Origin: an uncultured Latescibacterota bacterium | GTDB lineage: Bacteria; Latescibacterota; UBA2968; UBA8231 | Assembly (NCBI GenBank): GCA_951813615.1 | Contig: OX638377.1 | Coordinates: forward strand, 3,994,599 to 4,058,598 | DNA: 64,000 bases | Direction: 5' to 3' | Part shown: piece after piece, positions 49,553-58,118 of the stretch | Position numbering within the stretch: position 1 is the stretch's first letter | How the letters are laid out: each line of letters opens with the position of its first letter | Position numbers and translations under genes: made by a program | The notes under the pieces: generated by a model | Seen by the model: only the letters and a program-made list of their open reading frames with translations | What the model was told of the DNA's origin: nothing | Databases searched by the model: none

Positions 49553-51343
49553 ATGACAACCCGAGGGACACTAGGAAGGCGCAGGCTTCAGAGCGGAGAG
49601 AAAGCGAGCAGCTACGGCGGTTATTGGCGCAGGTTAGGAGTAGTTGTCGCGCTATGGGCGGCAGTGGTGCCAGCCAGTGCCCGTTCGACGCTCGGTGCGC
49701 GTTTGGACCAACCGGCGATTGCCGGACCGGCGTTGGATCAGCAGTCCATTCTCTATTTACACTACTTTCCCGGCGATGGCGAAGCCATAGTCAGCGCAGA
49801 GCTAAAGAGCCTCGGGAACGCGCGGTTGCAAAATGTCCGCTCAGCCCTAGGCAAGGCGCAGCTAGAAGAAGAATCCATCGCCATAGACTATGCTGCACGG
49901 CCTTTGGCCGGAGAACACATCGACACCCTCTACATCGACCTAGCCGCCGCCGAGGTGGGGAAAATCGACTGGTCCGCAGCGATCTACTCCTCGCTCGACC
50001 CCCAGGGTGCTCCAGCCCATCAGGTCGAATTCGATCTAAAGGTGCGCCCTCCACCAGCCATTTCGTGGTCAATTGAGCCGCAGCGAGTCTATCAGGGCGA
50101 GCGCTTTGACTTGCGCGCGATTGTGCGCTTTGACGATGCATCGGGGGCCCCCTTAGAGGAGTTGAACTGGAACTGGCCGCCGGAACTGAGCTGGCCGGAA
50201 GGAGACGCTCCCCAGCGCTGGGAGGGCAGCTTGGCCACCGGACAGTCCGACACGCTCTCTTGGACGGTGCGCGTGGCATCAACCCACCTCGGCCCCCTGC
50301 CATTGGCGGTCACTGCGCAGGTCTCCGGCCAGAGCCCCGTGGACTTGGCGGCCCAGCACTTGCAAGTGGATCCGCTGCCCGTGATGGCGTTGGAGCCTGG
50401 GTTTATGATGGCGTTGAAGCCTGAGTTTATGGAGGTGGGCAAGCGCGGGCCAATCACCTGTGTATGGCGCAACGAGAGCGCCGACCCCATCGGCCTATCG
50501 GCCTTGCGCCTGCAAGTTGCGCCAGCGTTTTCGGATGTCTCCTTGGTGGAAGGGCCATCGGGAGCGGCTCTCGTACAAAGCGACGAGGAAGCCGCACCGA
50601 GCCTGCTAGTGAGCGGCTTGGATAGCTTGAAAGCGGGTGCGGCGATCCGGGTAACGCTCGAAGCCGTGCCGCAGCGCCCGGGGCCTTTTACTTGGCAGAG
50701 TGCCTGTAAGCCCGTGGGGCGGGAGCACTTCATTCCCCTGCGCGGCGCGAACACGATCCGCGTGATGTGGAAAGAAATGGCCCAGGCTCAAGGCGGCAAA
50801 AAGCAAACGCCCACAGACTTGCAGTTGATCAACCAAGCCTTTGTCGCCGCCCTAAACCACCAAATGGACGCCCTACCCCTATCTCCGGGCACGCGGCTTT
50901 TCCTCCAGGCCGAAGACCGCAAAAACGAGGCCAATTGGGTCGTCGAGGACGCCCTGATCGAGACCTTGCAGGAGCGGGGCTATCAGGTGCTCGTGCGCCA
51001 GCCGGAAGACGCGCCAGCCGACGTGGTGTACTACCGGCTGGTCAGGGCGCGGGTGGTGTACTCGCCAACCGCCCGGCGGCTGCTCCCTTGGGGCAACGAA
51101 CAGCGACGCGACGCATATGGCGATCTCTTTCTCAGAATGGAAACGACCGCCGACCGCATCGTGCGCTGGGACCGCCGCGTCCAAGCCTATAGCTCGGACG
51201 TGGTGCCCAAGGGATTGCACGAGGTCTTGGGCGGGGGCGACATGGTCGAACAAACGGTGATCAAACCAGAAAACAAGGCCATCGTGCGCGGCCTATCGAC
51301 GGGCATTCTCGGCGGGCTGTTCTACATCTTCTTTGTTTTGTGA
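49553..51343 (+). CDS. Large exported protein of unknown function
   Basis: 596 residues. A long basic N-terminus precedes the hydrophobic part of the signal (LGVVVALWAAVVPASARS). The mature chain is rich in beta-strand patterns (VYQGERFDLRAIVRFDD, HLGPLPLAVTAQVSGQ) of immunoglobulin-like BatD-type repeats in the first half, and an alpha/beta C-terminal part (DLQLINQAFVAALNHQMDAL, WVVEDALIETLQERGYQVLVRQP, YYRLVRARVVYSP) reminiscent of curli-assembly or penicillin-binding-protein-activator folds. It ends in a membrane-like helix (LSTGILGGLFYIFFVL). An internal 24-bp duplication lies at 50383-50430. No family assigned; convergent with the PBP1A gene (3 bases apart). Confidence 0.6.
   Translation: MTTRGTLGRRRLQSGEKASSYGGYWRRLGVVVALWAAVVPASARSTLGARLDQPAIAGPALDQQSILYLHYFPGDGEAIVSAELKSLGNARLQNVRSALGKAQLEEESIAIDYAARPLAGEHIDTLYIDLAAAEVGKIDWSAAIYSSLDPQGAPAHQVEFDLKVRPPPAISWSIEPQRVYQGERFDLRAIVRFDDASGAPLEELNWNWPPELSWPEGDAPQRWEGSLATGQSDTLSWTVRVASTHLGPLPLAVTAQVSGQSPVDLAAQHLQVDPLPVMALEPGFMMALKPEFMEVGKRGPITCVWRNESADPIGLSALRLQVAPAFSDVSLVEGPSGAALVQSDEEAAPSLLVSGLDSLKAGAAIRVTLEAVPQRPGPFTWQSACKPVGREHFIPLRGANTIRVMWKEMAQAQGGKKQTPTDLQLINQAFVAALNHQMDALPLSPGTRLFLQAEDRKNEANWVVEDALIETLQERGYQVLVRQPEDAPADVVYYRLVRARVVYSPTARRLLPWGNEQRRDAYGDLFLRMETTADRIVRWDRRVQAYSSDVVPKGLHEVLGGGDMVEQTVIKPENKAIVRGLSTGILGGLFYIFFVL
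50383..50430 (+). repeat. 24-bp tandem duplication in the exported protein gene
   Basis: GATGGCGTTGGAGCCTGG... and GATGGCGTTGAAGCCTGA... repeat in frame with two substitutions, producing the repeated peptide MALEPGF / MALKPEF. A small recent slippage event. Confidence 0.85.
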
Positions 51344-51346
51344 TCG

Positions 51347-53575
51347 TCAAAACCGCTGAATATGCCCGGGGTCCTGCTCTTGGGACCGTCCGTGCAGGGG
51401 GCACGTGCTCGGCAGGACCTCGCCGGCGATGAAGATCTCCTTTCGCTGGTTGGGACAAAAGCGGGTGGCGATCTTGTTGGTGTCTTTGCAGACCGCGCGG
51501 CGCTCGACGAGGTCCTCTGGGTACTCAAACCCGCGGTTCCTCAGGCTGCGATAGGGTTCCACGCTCGCATACACTTCTTTCATAAACTTCGCCCACAAAG
51601 GCAGAGCCGCTGCAGAGCCAGTCTGCCTAGGCCAGAGACGCAGGCTGGGATCGTCTAGCCCGACCCAGACTCCAGCTACGAGATGAGGCGTAAAGCCAAT
51701 GAACCACGCATCCGTGTAGTCGTTGGTCGTGCCTGTTTTGCCAGCGGCTTGAGGGCGGAAGTCGTACTTCGTGCGGGCACCGCGTCCGGTGCCTTCATCG
51801 ACGACCGAGCGCAGCATGTCCGCGACAACCACGGCCACGGCCGGTCGCAGCACCTCCTGCTTGCGACCGCTTTCCTGCCTAAAAAAGACGTCTCCATCCT
51901 TGCGCTCCAAACGGCTGATGGCCATCGGCTCAACGTAGACACCCTTGTTGGGAAAGACCGCGTACGCAGCTACCAAGTCGAGAAGTAGCACCTCGCTGGT
52001 GCCGACGCCGATGGAGGGGATGGCTTGGATGGGCGTGGATATGCCCATGTTGCGGGCATAACTCCGAACTAGAGACGGACCAATCTCGTCGGCCAGCTTG
52101 ATGGAGATGAGGTTGCGCGACAGTTTTAGCCCTTCGCGCAGCGTCATCGGCCCCTTGAACTTCTTGTCGTAATTTTCCGGATCCCAAAACTGTTTGCGTC
52201 TGTGGTCCCAGAGCGTAAAGGCATTGTCGTCGAGCATGTCCACTGTAAAGCGGTTGTTGTCGATGGCGGCGGTGTACACGAAGGGCTTAAATGCAGACCC
52301 CGGCTGCCGCTTAGCTTGGGTGGCGCGGTTGAATTTGCTGTGGCTGAAATCACGGCCGCCAATCATGGCCAAGATGTGGCCGGTGGCCGGATCCATGGCC
52401 ACGAAGGCGGCTTGGACTACGGCTGAGTCGCGCACGCTCCGGGACGCGCGTACGGCTTTTAGGTGCTTATCCACCTTTTCCTGCACCTTGCCTATTTCAG
52501 TAGCAAAGTGCTTTTCGGCGATCTGCTGCAAGCGCGAATCGAGCGTAGTGTGGACCACAAAGCCCTCGCGATAGGTTGCCATGCCAAACTCGCGCTGCAT
52601 CTGCTGGCGGACGTGTTCGACAAAGTACGGGGCTATGCCATACGTCTCCTCGTGGCTGCCCCTGCGGGCGACGATGGGTTCGTTGCGTAGAGAATCGCTT
52701 TCGGCTGGCGTGATCGCGCCGTTGTCGGCCATACTGGCCAGCACCAGATTGCGTTGCTTGCGGGCGCGTTCGGGGTGGCGCAGAGGGGTATAACTATTCG
52801 GCCTCGGCAGCAGCCCGACGAGCAAGGCAGTCTCTTCGAGCGCGAGCTGATCTACTTCGCTATCAAAATACAGGCGCGCCGCCGACTTAACCCCGTGGGC
52901 ATCGTGGCCAAAAAAGACCGTGTTGAGGTACATAGTCATTATCTCGGGCTTGGTGTACAGGCGCTCGATTAAGACGGCGGTAATCTGTTCGCGGATCTTG
53001 CGCGCGTACGAGGCCGCCGCATCCGCAAAGGAAGCGCTGCTGCGCTGCGTACCAACTTCGGCAAATATACTGCGGGCGAGTTGCTGGGTGAGCGTGCTGG
53101 CCCCCTGACCGACGAGACTCCAGCCCTTGAAGTTAGCCCAAAGCGCCCCAGGGATGCGATAGAGGTCGATGCCCCAATGCGAGAAGAAGCGCCGATCTTC
53201 AGCTGCGAGCAGGGCGGCCTGCATGGACGAGGGGATTTCCTCATAGGTGAGGATTTCGCGGTTTTCTTCGAGGAAGTCCTGCAAGTGGCGGCCATCGGCT
53301 GAATACACGTTAGTGACCCGTTTGGGCCGGAAGCTCCAAGCGTCGATGTCGGGCAAATTGTCGCTGAAGATCAGATAGCCACCCACCCCGGCAGCAGCGT
53401 ACAAGACGAAGAAACAAGCGGTGTAGAGCAACAGTCTCTTGAACAGAGAGAGAGTAATCGCGCCTTTTGCTCCTTCTACTACCCTGTCCAGAAGCCCTTT
53501 ATTCACATTGCTCAGTAAGAGCCTAGCCACGCGTTTCCCTCCTTCTACTACCCTACCCAGAAACTCTTTATTCAT
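51347..53575 (-). CDS. mrcA: Penicillin-binding protein 1A (bifunctional transglycosylase/transpeptidase)
   Basis: 742 residues. Cytoplasmic tail with a duplicated 23-residue unit, then a membrane anchor (LLLYTACFFVLYAAAGVGGYL). Transglycosylase domain GT51: AAEDRRFFSHWGIDLYRIP (catalytic Glu) and GQGASTLTQQLARSIF. Transpeptidase: SxxK in QPGSAFKPFVYTA, SxN in SRNLISIKLA, KTGT in AAGKTGTTNDYTDAW. It polymerises and cross-links peptidoglycan. The ATG overlaps the end of the upstream lipoprotein gene by eight bases, coupling the two. Size and motif order are standard; the tail repeat is unusual. Confidence 0.95.
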   Translation of the reverse strand: MNKEFLGRVVEGGKRVARLLLSNVNKGLLDRVVEGAKGAITLSLFKRLLLYTACFFVLYAAAGVGGYLIFSDNLPDIDAWSFRPKRVTNVYSADGRHLQDFLEENREILTYEEIPSSMQAALLAAEDRRFFSHWGIDLYRIPGALWANFKGWSLVGQGASTLTQQLARSIFAEVGTQRSSASFADAAASYARKIREQITAVLIERLYTKPEIMTMYLNTVFFGHDAHGVKSAARLYFDSEVDQLALEETALLVGLLPRPNSYTPLRHPERARKQRNLVLASMADNGAITPAESDSLRNEPIVARRGSHEETYGIAPYFVEHVRQQMQREFGMATYREGFVVHTTLDSRLQQIAEKHFATEIGKVQEKVDKHLKAVRASRSVRDSAVVQAAFVAMDPATGHILAMIGGRDFSHSKFNRATQAKRQPGSAFKPFVYTAAIDNNRFTVDMLDDNAFTLWDHRRKQFWDPENYDKKFKGPMTLREGLKLSRNLISIKLADEIGPSLVRSYARNMGISTPIQAIPSIGVGTSEVLLLDLVAAYAVFPNKGVYVEPMAISRLERKDGDVFFRQESGRKQEVLRPAVAVVVADMLRSVVDEGTGRGARTKYDFRPQAAGKTGTTNDYTDAWFIGFTPHLVAGVWVGLDDPSLRLWPRQTGSAAALPLWAKFMKEVYASVEPYRSLRNRGFEYPEDLVERRAVCKDTNKIATRFCPNQRKEIFIAGEVLPSTCPLHGRSQEQDPGHIQRF
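53471..53574 (-). repeat. Two 35-bp direct repeats in the PBP1A 5' end
   Basis: Copies at 53471-53505 and 53540-53574 (offset 69 bases) encode N-K-x-L-x-R-V-V-E-G-x-K twice in the cytoplasmic tail, differing at a few positions. The offset is a multiple of three, so the protein gained one 23-residue unit in frame. Confidence 0.85.
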
Positions 53576-56500
53576 AGTAGCCCTTGACCCAGCGCGTGTT
53601 GTATTCCTGCAAGTACTCTAAGTGCGCACTGGTCTGCGGATAGCGCTCGCTCGCTGGGTAAGGATAGCCGGACATGCCGTGAAAGGGCAGCGGCCCGACC
53701 GTTAGCGAGTGCGCCGAGTGCAGGTCCATGTCCTTGCCAAAGCCATCGGCGTACAGCAGAAACGAGCGCACCAGACCAGCCGCAGGAGGCGGCAAGGCGG
53801 CGAACTCAACGGTCAACTCATCGCCGTGGAACATGATGACGAAGCGGTCGTCAATTTCCCCAACCAACTCCTCCACCGGGCCGAAGCGGGTGAAGGCTCC
53901 GGCGTGGGTGCCCCAAGGCGCTTCTAACGCCAATTGATCGTAGTGGTAGCGAAAGGCAAAGGTGCCCTTGATAGCCGTATGGGTTGGGTACCCCCGCCAG
54001 TGAAGGTCACTCCGCGCCGGTTGCAGACGGTGGACTGCGAGCGGGACATCCGCAGCGTCGCCGACGAGCAATTGATCCCAGTAGAGCGCAGTGTTGGTTT
54101 CGATCCGCAGCCGGTAATCGTCGGACGGAAACAGGCCCGCCAAATCAAAGAGCGCGTGTTTGGGCAGGCCCGCCGGGCAACCCATATCCGCGCTGACTTC
54201 GATCCATCCCCCCTCGCCGTCGGCTACGGACAGACGCGGCGGATACAGCGACAAGCCGCGCTGCGCGGCACTCCAATTGGAGGTCGAATGCGCGTAATCG
54301 ACCCATCCGTAGCCAAGCAAGACCGGATGGGCGAATTCGGACAGGTCGCCCAAGTCCAACTCTAGCGCATAGTCTTCGGCATAGCCGTGTATGTCGAGCC
54401 GGCCAAACCCGTCGTACCACTCGTCGTCGATCTCTTGCAGGGTCGCCAACACGTCTGCGCCCCGGTGGTCGCGAGCCGCCACCGGCGGACGCAGCCCCCG
54501 CAGGGGATACAGCTTGAATTCTGGATAAGGCGGCGCAGAGAGCAGTCGCTCGTTGGGATATACGTCGAATTCGGGCGGATGATCAACGGCCACTAGTTCG
54601 AGGGCATCGACGTAAATGATTTCCTCTAGCTGATTGGTTAGCTGCAAGACGTAGTGGCCGTCTTTGGGAGCCAGCGACCCCAACCGAACGTACTCGTCGG
54701 TGTCGGGCTGGTAGTACTGGCCCGGGGCGGTCAAATAGCCAATAATGGCCCCCCCGAGAATGTCGGTGACAAAGCGATAGCGCTCGCCATCCCAAGCGTA
54801 GAGGATGGGACACGAGGTACCCTTGCGGTCGAGTTCCGTTAGCTCCAGCCGCTGTCCGGCCCCGGTGGCCAACTCGGTCTGGCGCACGCCCCCGGGCCAG
54901 AGGATGCGAATGAATTCAACCGAATCGCTCTGCGCCAAGCCGAAGTGGAGCACACCTGCGTATCCCTCGCTGCGAATCTCGCGCTTTTGGAGGCGGTGAG
55001 TGGTTTTCACCTCCACCTTGGCCCCGACGCCGTCGCGGTTGCTGTTGAGCCCTTGGGCGGCGATCTCGATCCAGTGCCCACCCTTGCTTTGGTTGTGCAG
55101 CACCCGACCACCTGCCCAAATATCCACGCGGCCATCGCCGTTGAAATCGGCCACGAGCACAGCCCCACCCGGCTCGTCAATCGGGGATTGCGGCTGGAAT
55201 TGGCCGCCGCCGTACGCGAGCGGTTGCAGCCGCTCATCCTCGCAGGCGATCAGGTCCAAGTCCCCGTCGTTGTCGAAGTCGGCGGGAAGCAGCGCCCGCC
55301 CACCGGACGCCACGGCCTCGGCTCGGACGAAGGCGCGACCAGCTTGGTTGATATGCGTTTCTACGGCACCGTTGGCCGCGACCGCCAAGTCCATATAGCC
55401 GTCTTGGTTGAAATCCTCAACGGCCAAGCCCGCACCCTGTACGGCACCCAAACCCAAAGCGTCAGCGATCTCCGAGAACGTGCCGTCGCGATTGTTGGTT
55501 TGCACTTGCAGGCCCTCGGCCGAGAGCAGGACCATATCCACGTCGCGGTCGTTGTCGAGGTCAGAAAATGCAGCGCGGTCGGCTGCGGTAGAACCGGCTG
55601 GCTGTCCCGTAGCGGCGAAACGGGCCTCCCCGTCGTTGACCAGCAGCGAGACGCGCGGACCGAGCACTAGCAAATCGAGGTCGCCGTCGTGGTCGGCATC
55701 ACCCAACACGACACCAGTCGAAGCCGCGGACAGGTCTTCTCCGTCAGCCCATTCACCGTTAGCCGCTCGGTAGAGCAGAGTCCCATCCGCGCCGCTGAGG
55801 ACCAAGTCGGCGGTCCCATCGTTGTCGAGATCGCCGGAGATCGCCCCGGTCGCCCCAAAGCCGTCAGGCACCGTCGGAGCAGTGAGCATTTTCCCTATGC
55901 CGCCAGCGTACACCTGCACACTCTCGGCCCCGGCCAAGACATCCGGCCGACCATCCGCGTCAAAGTCGCCCAAAGCGGCAAAGCGCACCGGACCGGTCGC
56001 CGGACCAGCCGCTGCAAATGCAAAAGGCCCGGCCACATCGTCCTGACTCGGATCGCCGCCCCCGGCGTCGGCAACGGCCTCGGCGTATTTGCCCTGCCCC
56101 TGATAGGACGAAGAGACGCCTTGGTGACCGGCTTGGCTGAGCTGGTTGAAGTGCTCCAAGGTGCTTTTCCACTCCTCCTCGCGCCCGAGCCGCCGGTAGA
56201 GATTGGCCAGTCCATAGTACGCCGACACGTTGTAGGGGTCGAGGCGGATGGCTTCCTTGAAGTCGGCGATGGCGGCTTCGCCCTCGTTTAGCTTGGCCCG
56301 CATTTGCCCCATGTAGTAGCGCACGTGGGGGTCGTCGCGGTCGACGGCGGCCACTTTTTGCAAAGAGGCGAGCGCTTTGTCGTGCTCACGGCCCTGGGCA
56401 TTGTAGATCAGGCCCAGCGCGTAGTTGGCGTGGAGCAGCTCGGGGTCGATCGCAATGGCGGTTTGCAGGGCCGTAGCGGCACTGTCGTACTTGCCGAGGG

Positions 56501-56753
56501 CATAGTACGCAATGCCGAGATTGGCCTGCGCACTAGCGTAGTCTGGAGCCAAGGCGAGGGCGCGAGCAAACTCCTCCCGACCGCGCGTGTAGTTGTGTTG
56601 ATCCATGTAGACCACGCCCTGATTGTTGTGCCAACGCGCCTTGGGGGGCCAAGCCGGCGACTCCTCGGGCGGCCCCTGTTCACAGGCCGCTCCCAAGAGG
56701 GCCGCAACGAGAATCAACAGAGCTTGGCGCACCTTGACGCTTATTCGGGGCAT
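53568..56753 (-). CDS. Large lipoprotein: TPR + VCBS/FG-GAP repeats + ASPIC/UnbV-type domain
   Basis: 1061 residues from ATG 56753 (AAGGAAAA upstream). The frame is open further upstream across the tRNA gene, but the signal peptide (ALLILVAALLGAACEQ, lipobox) fixes the start. Residues about 45-200: tetratricopeptide repeats (LGIAYYALGKYDSAATALQTA). About 230-570: seven VCBS/FG-GAP blades (AALGDFDADGRPDVLAGAES, GDLDNDGTADLVLSG, FSDLDNDRDVDMVLLS). About 580-650: ASPIC/UnbV-type domain (VGAKVEVKTTHRLQKREI, IRILWPGGVRQTEL). The C-terminal 400 residues are rich in strands without a known domain. Related to the CRTAC1-like proteins of environmental bacteria. It is probably an outer-membrane or surface protein and is translationally coupled to PBP1A. 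Confidence 0.85.
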   Translation of the reverse strand: MPRISVKVRQALLILVAALLGAACEQGPPEESPAWPPKARWHNNQGVVYMDQHNYTRGREEFARALALAPDYASAQANLGIAYYALGKYDSAATALQTAIAIDPELLHANYALGLIYNAQGREHDKALASLQKVAAVDRDDPHVRYYMGQMRAKLNEGEAAIADFKEAIRLDPYNVSAYYGLANLYRRLGREEEWKSTLEHFNQLSQAGHQGVSSSYQGQGKYAEAVADAGGGDPSQDDVAGPFAFAAAGPATGPVRFAALGDFDADGRPDVLAGAESVQVYAGGIGKMLTAPTVPDGFGATGAISGDLDNDGTADLVLSGADGTLLYRAANGEWADGEDLSAASTGVVLGDADHDGDLDLLVLGPRVSLLVNDGEARFAATGQPAGSTAADRAAFSDLDNDRDVDMVLLSAEGLQVQTNNRDGTFSEIADALGLGAVQGAGLAVEDFNQDGYMDLAVAANGAVETHINQAGRAFVRAEAVASGGRALLPADFDNDGDLDLIACEDERLQPLAYGGGQFQPQSPIDEPGGAVLVADFNGDGRVDIWAGGRVLHNQSKGGHWIEIAAQGLNSNRDGVGAKVEVKTTHRLQKREIRSEGYAGVLHFGLAQSDSVEFIRILWPGGVRQTELATGAGQRLELTELDRKGTSCPILYAWDGERYRFVTDILGGAIIGYLTAPGQYYQPDTDEYVRLGSLAPKDGHYVLQLTNQLEEIIYVDALELVAVDHPPEFDVYPNERLLSAPPYPEFKLYPLRGLRPPVAARDHRGADVLATLQEIDDEWYDGFGRLDIHGYAEDYALELDLGDLSEFAHPVLLGYGWVDYAHSTSNWSAAQRGLSLYPPRLSVADGEGGWIEVSADMGCPAGLPKHALFDLAGLFPSDDYRLRIETNTALYWDQLLVGDAADVPLAVHRLQPARSDLHWRGYPTHTAIKGTFAFRYHYDQLALEAPWGTHAGAFTRFGPVEELVGEIDDRFVIMFHGDELTVEFAALPPPAAGLVRSFLLYADGFGKDMDLHSAHSLTVGPLPFHGMSGYPYPASERYPQTSAHLEYLQEYNTRWVKGYYE

Positions 56754-56800
56754 GGTTATATTTTTTCCTTCCATAGCGATTGATTTTAATCGATTTTCGA

Positions 56801-56876
56801 GCGAGAGTAGCTCAGTTGGTAGAGCTCCACGTTGCCAACGTGGTTGTCGCGGGTTCGAGTCCCGTCTCTCGCTCCA
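56801..56876 (+). tRNA. tRNA-Gly (anticodon GCC)
   Basis: 76 bases with a complete cloverleaf: acceptor GCGAGAG / CTCTCGC, D arm with GCTC...GAGC, anticodon stem CCACG / CGTGG around the loop TTGCCAA (anticodon GCC), T arm GCGGG-TTCGAGT-CCCGT, and an encoded CCA end. A T-run follows. It reads opposite to the lipoprotein gene upstream on the other strand, whose open frame crosses it. Confidence 0.95.
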
Positions 56877-56973
56877 TTTTTTTGCCTCAACCTCCATTTC
56901 AATATAGCTAAAACCCCTATTGAGAAAAGGCAGACGCGGTCTTACGTCGGGCCGAGTTTCGGGAAATCCACGC

Positions 56974-58107
56974 TCAATTCGCCGGGCCAGCAAAGCGCTG
57001 GCCAAGCCGGAACAAATCGCCCAGTGGGTTTTCGCGGTCCTCTAGGGCGTCGGCTATAACCGGTCCAATGGAGCCGCCGAATTTAAAACCGTGACCACTG
57101 CCACAGCCGGCGATGAGAATCCCCCGCGCACCCGGAGCCCAGTCGATGACGAAGTGGTCGTCGGGCGTATTGGTGTACAGGCAGGCGCGGCCTCCCACCA
57201 ATCGGGCCCCTTCTAAAGCGGGCAGGCGCTGGGCGACAAAGGCGCGGGCCTGGTCGAGGAAGTCGGGGCTAGGTTCGAGATCGGCCTCGGGCTCGACGCG
57301 CTCCACTTTGCTGTCCTCGGCGACTTTGACGTACCCTTCGCGCAGCAGCGGGAAGCCATACCAAGCCGCCTGAGAGCTCAGCGCCGTCCACACGGGAAAC
57401 ACCTTCTGGGCAAACGTTTCGGGCTCGGCCGGGGCCAAGAAGGCCATTTGCTGGCGCGTTATGCGCAGGCGGTCCTTTAACACGGGAAAAAGGCGCACCA
57501 CCCAAGCACCGGCGGCGACCACGACGCGGTCGAATAGTGGCCGCTCTTCCCCAATGACTAGGCAGATACCCCGGTCGGTCTCGTCCATGGCCTGTACTGG
57601 GGTGTGGGAGCGGATAGCAACGCCCCGGTTCCGGGCCAGATCGGCCAGATCGGCCACGGCCTGACCGCTGCGCAAATAGCCGGACCAAGGATCGTAAAAG
57701 AGCGTGTCGTCGTCCTGCACGGCAAATTGGGGAAAGCGCTGGCGCACCTGAGCTGGGCTCAGCACTTCGACCGTCTTCCCCCGCTGGCGCAGCGTCTCCA
57801 AGCCGCGACGAGCCGGGCTGTCGGCGGGCAAATCGCCCCAGATATTGAGCTTGCCGGTCTGGTAGTAGATGGCTCGGCTGAGCTGGTCGTGCCACTGGCG
57901 CCACTGGTGCGCGGCCCGCTCGACCAGTTCGTGATAGGTCTCCTCGGGGTAGCTGGTGCGGCGGATGACCTTGGACACATCGGTCGAGGAGGCATCCGGA
58001 CAGGGGATGGGGCCGCGTTCAAAGAGGGTGACCCGGTGCCCCCGCCGGTTGAGTTCCAAAGCTGCGGCCAAGCCGAAAATCCCCGCCCCTACAATGCCGA
58101 CGCGCAT
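56974..58107 (-). CDS. FAD-dependent amine oxidoreductase, monomeric sarcosine oxidase-like
   Basis: 377 residues. ATG 58107 is preferred over TTG 58116 because the FAD loop MRVGIVGAGIFGLAAALELNRRG begins at once. The covalent-flavin region is kept: the Cys in GGRACLYTNTPDDHFVIDWAPG matches the flavinylated Cys of monomeric sarcosine oxidase, followed by GCGSGHGFKFGGSIG. Family members oxidise N-methyl amino acids or other secondary amines. The gene follows the RND gene by about 11 bases on the same strand, so it may be cotranscribed although its chemistry has no clear tie to it. Substrate unknown. Confidence 0.88.
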   Translation of the reverse strand: MRVGIVGAGIFGLAAALELNRRGHRVTLFERGPIPCPDASSTDVSKVIRRTSYPEETYHELVERAAHQWRQWHDQLSRAIYYQTGKLNIWGDLPADSPARRGLETLRQRGKTVEVLSPAQVRQRFPQFAVQDDDTLFYDPWSGYLRSGQAVADLADLARNRGVAIRSHTPVQAMDETDRGICLVIGEERPLFDRVVVAAGAWVVRLFPVLKDRLRITRQQMAFLAPAEPETFAQKVFPVWTALSSQAAWYGFPLLREGYVKVAEDSKVERVEPEADLEPSPDFLDQARAFVAQRLPALEGARLVGGRACLYTNTPDDHFVIDWAPGARGILIAGCGSGHGFKFGGSIGPVIADALEDRENPLGDLFRLGQRFAGPAN

Positions 58108-58118
58108 GGCTGCCAAAA

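Noticed and set aside
56754..57005. Upstream extension of the large lipoprotein gene across the tRNA
   Set aside because: The open frame crosses the tRNA-Gly on the opposite strand; the lipobox signal peptide at 56753 marks the real start.
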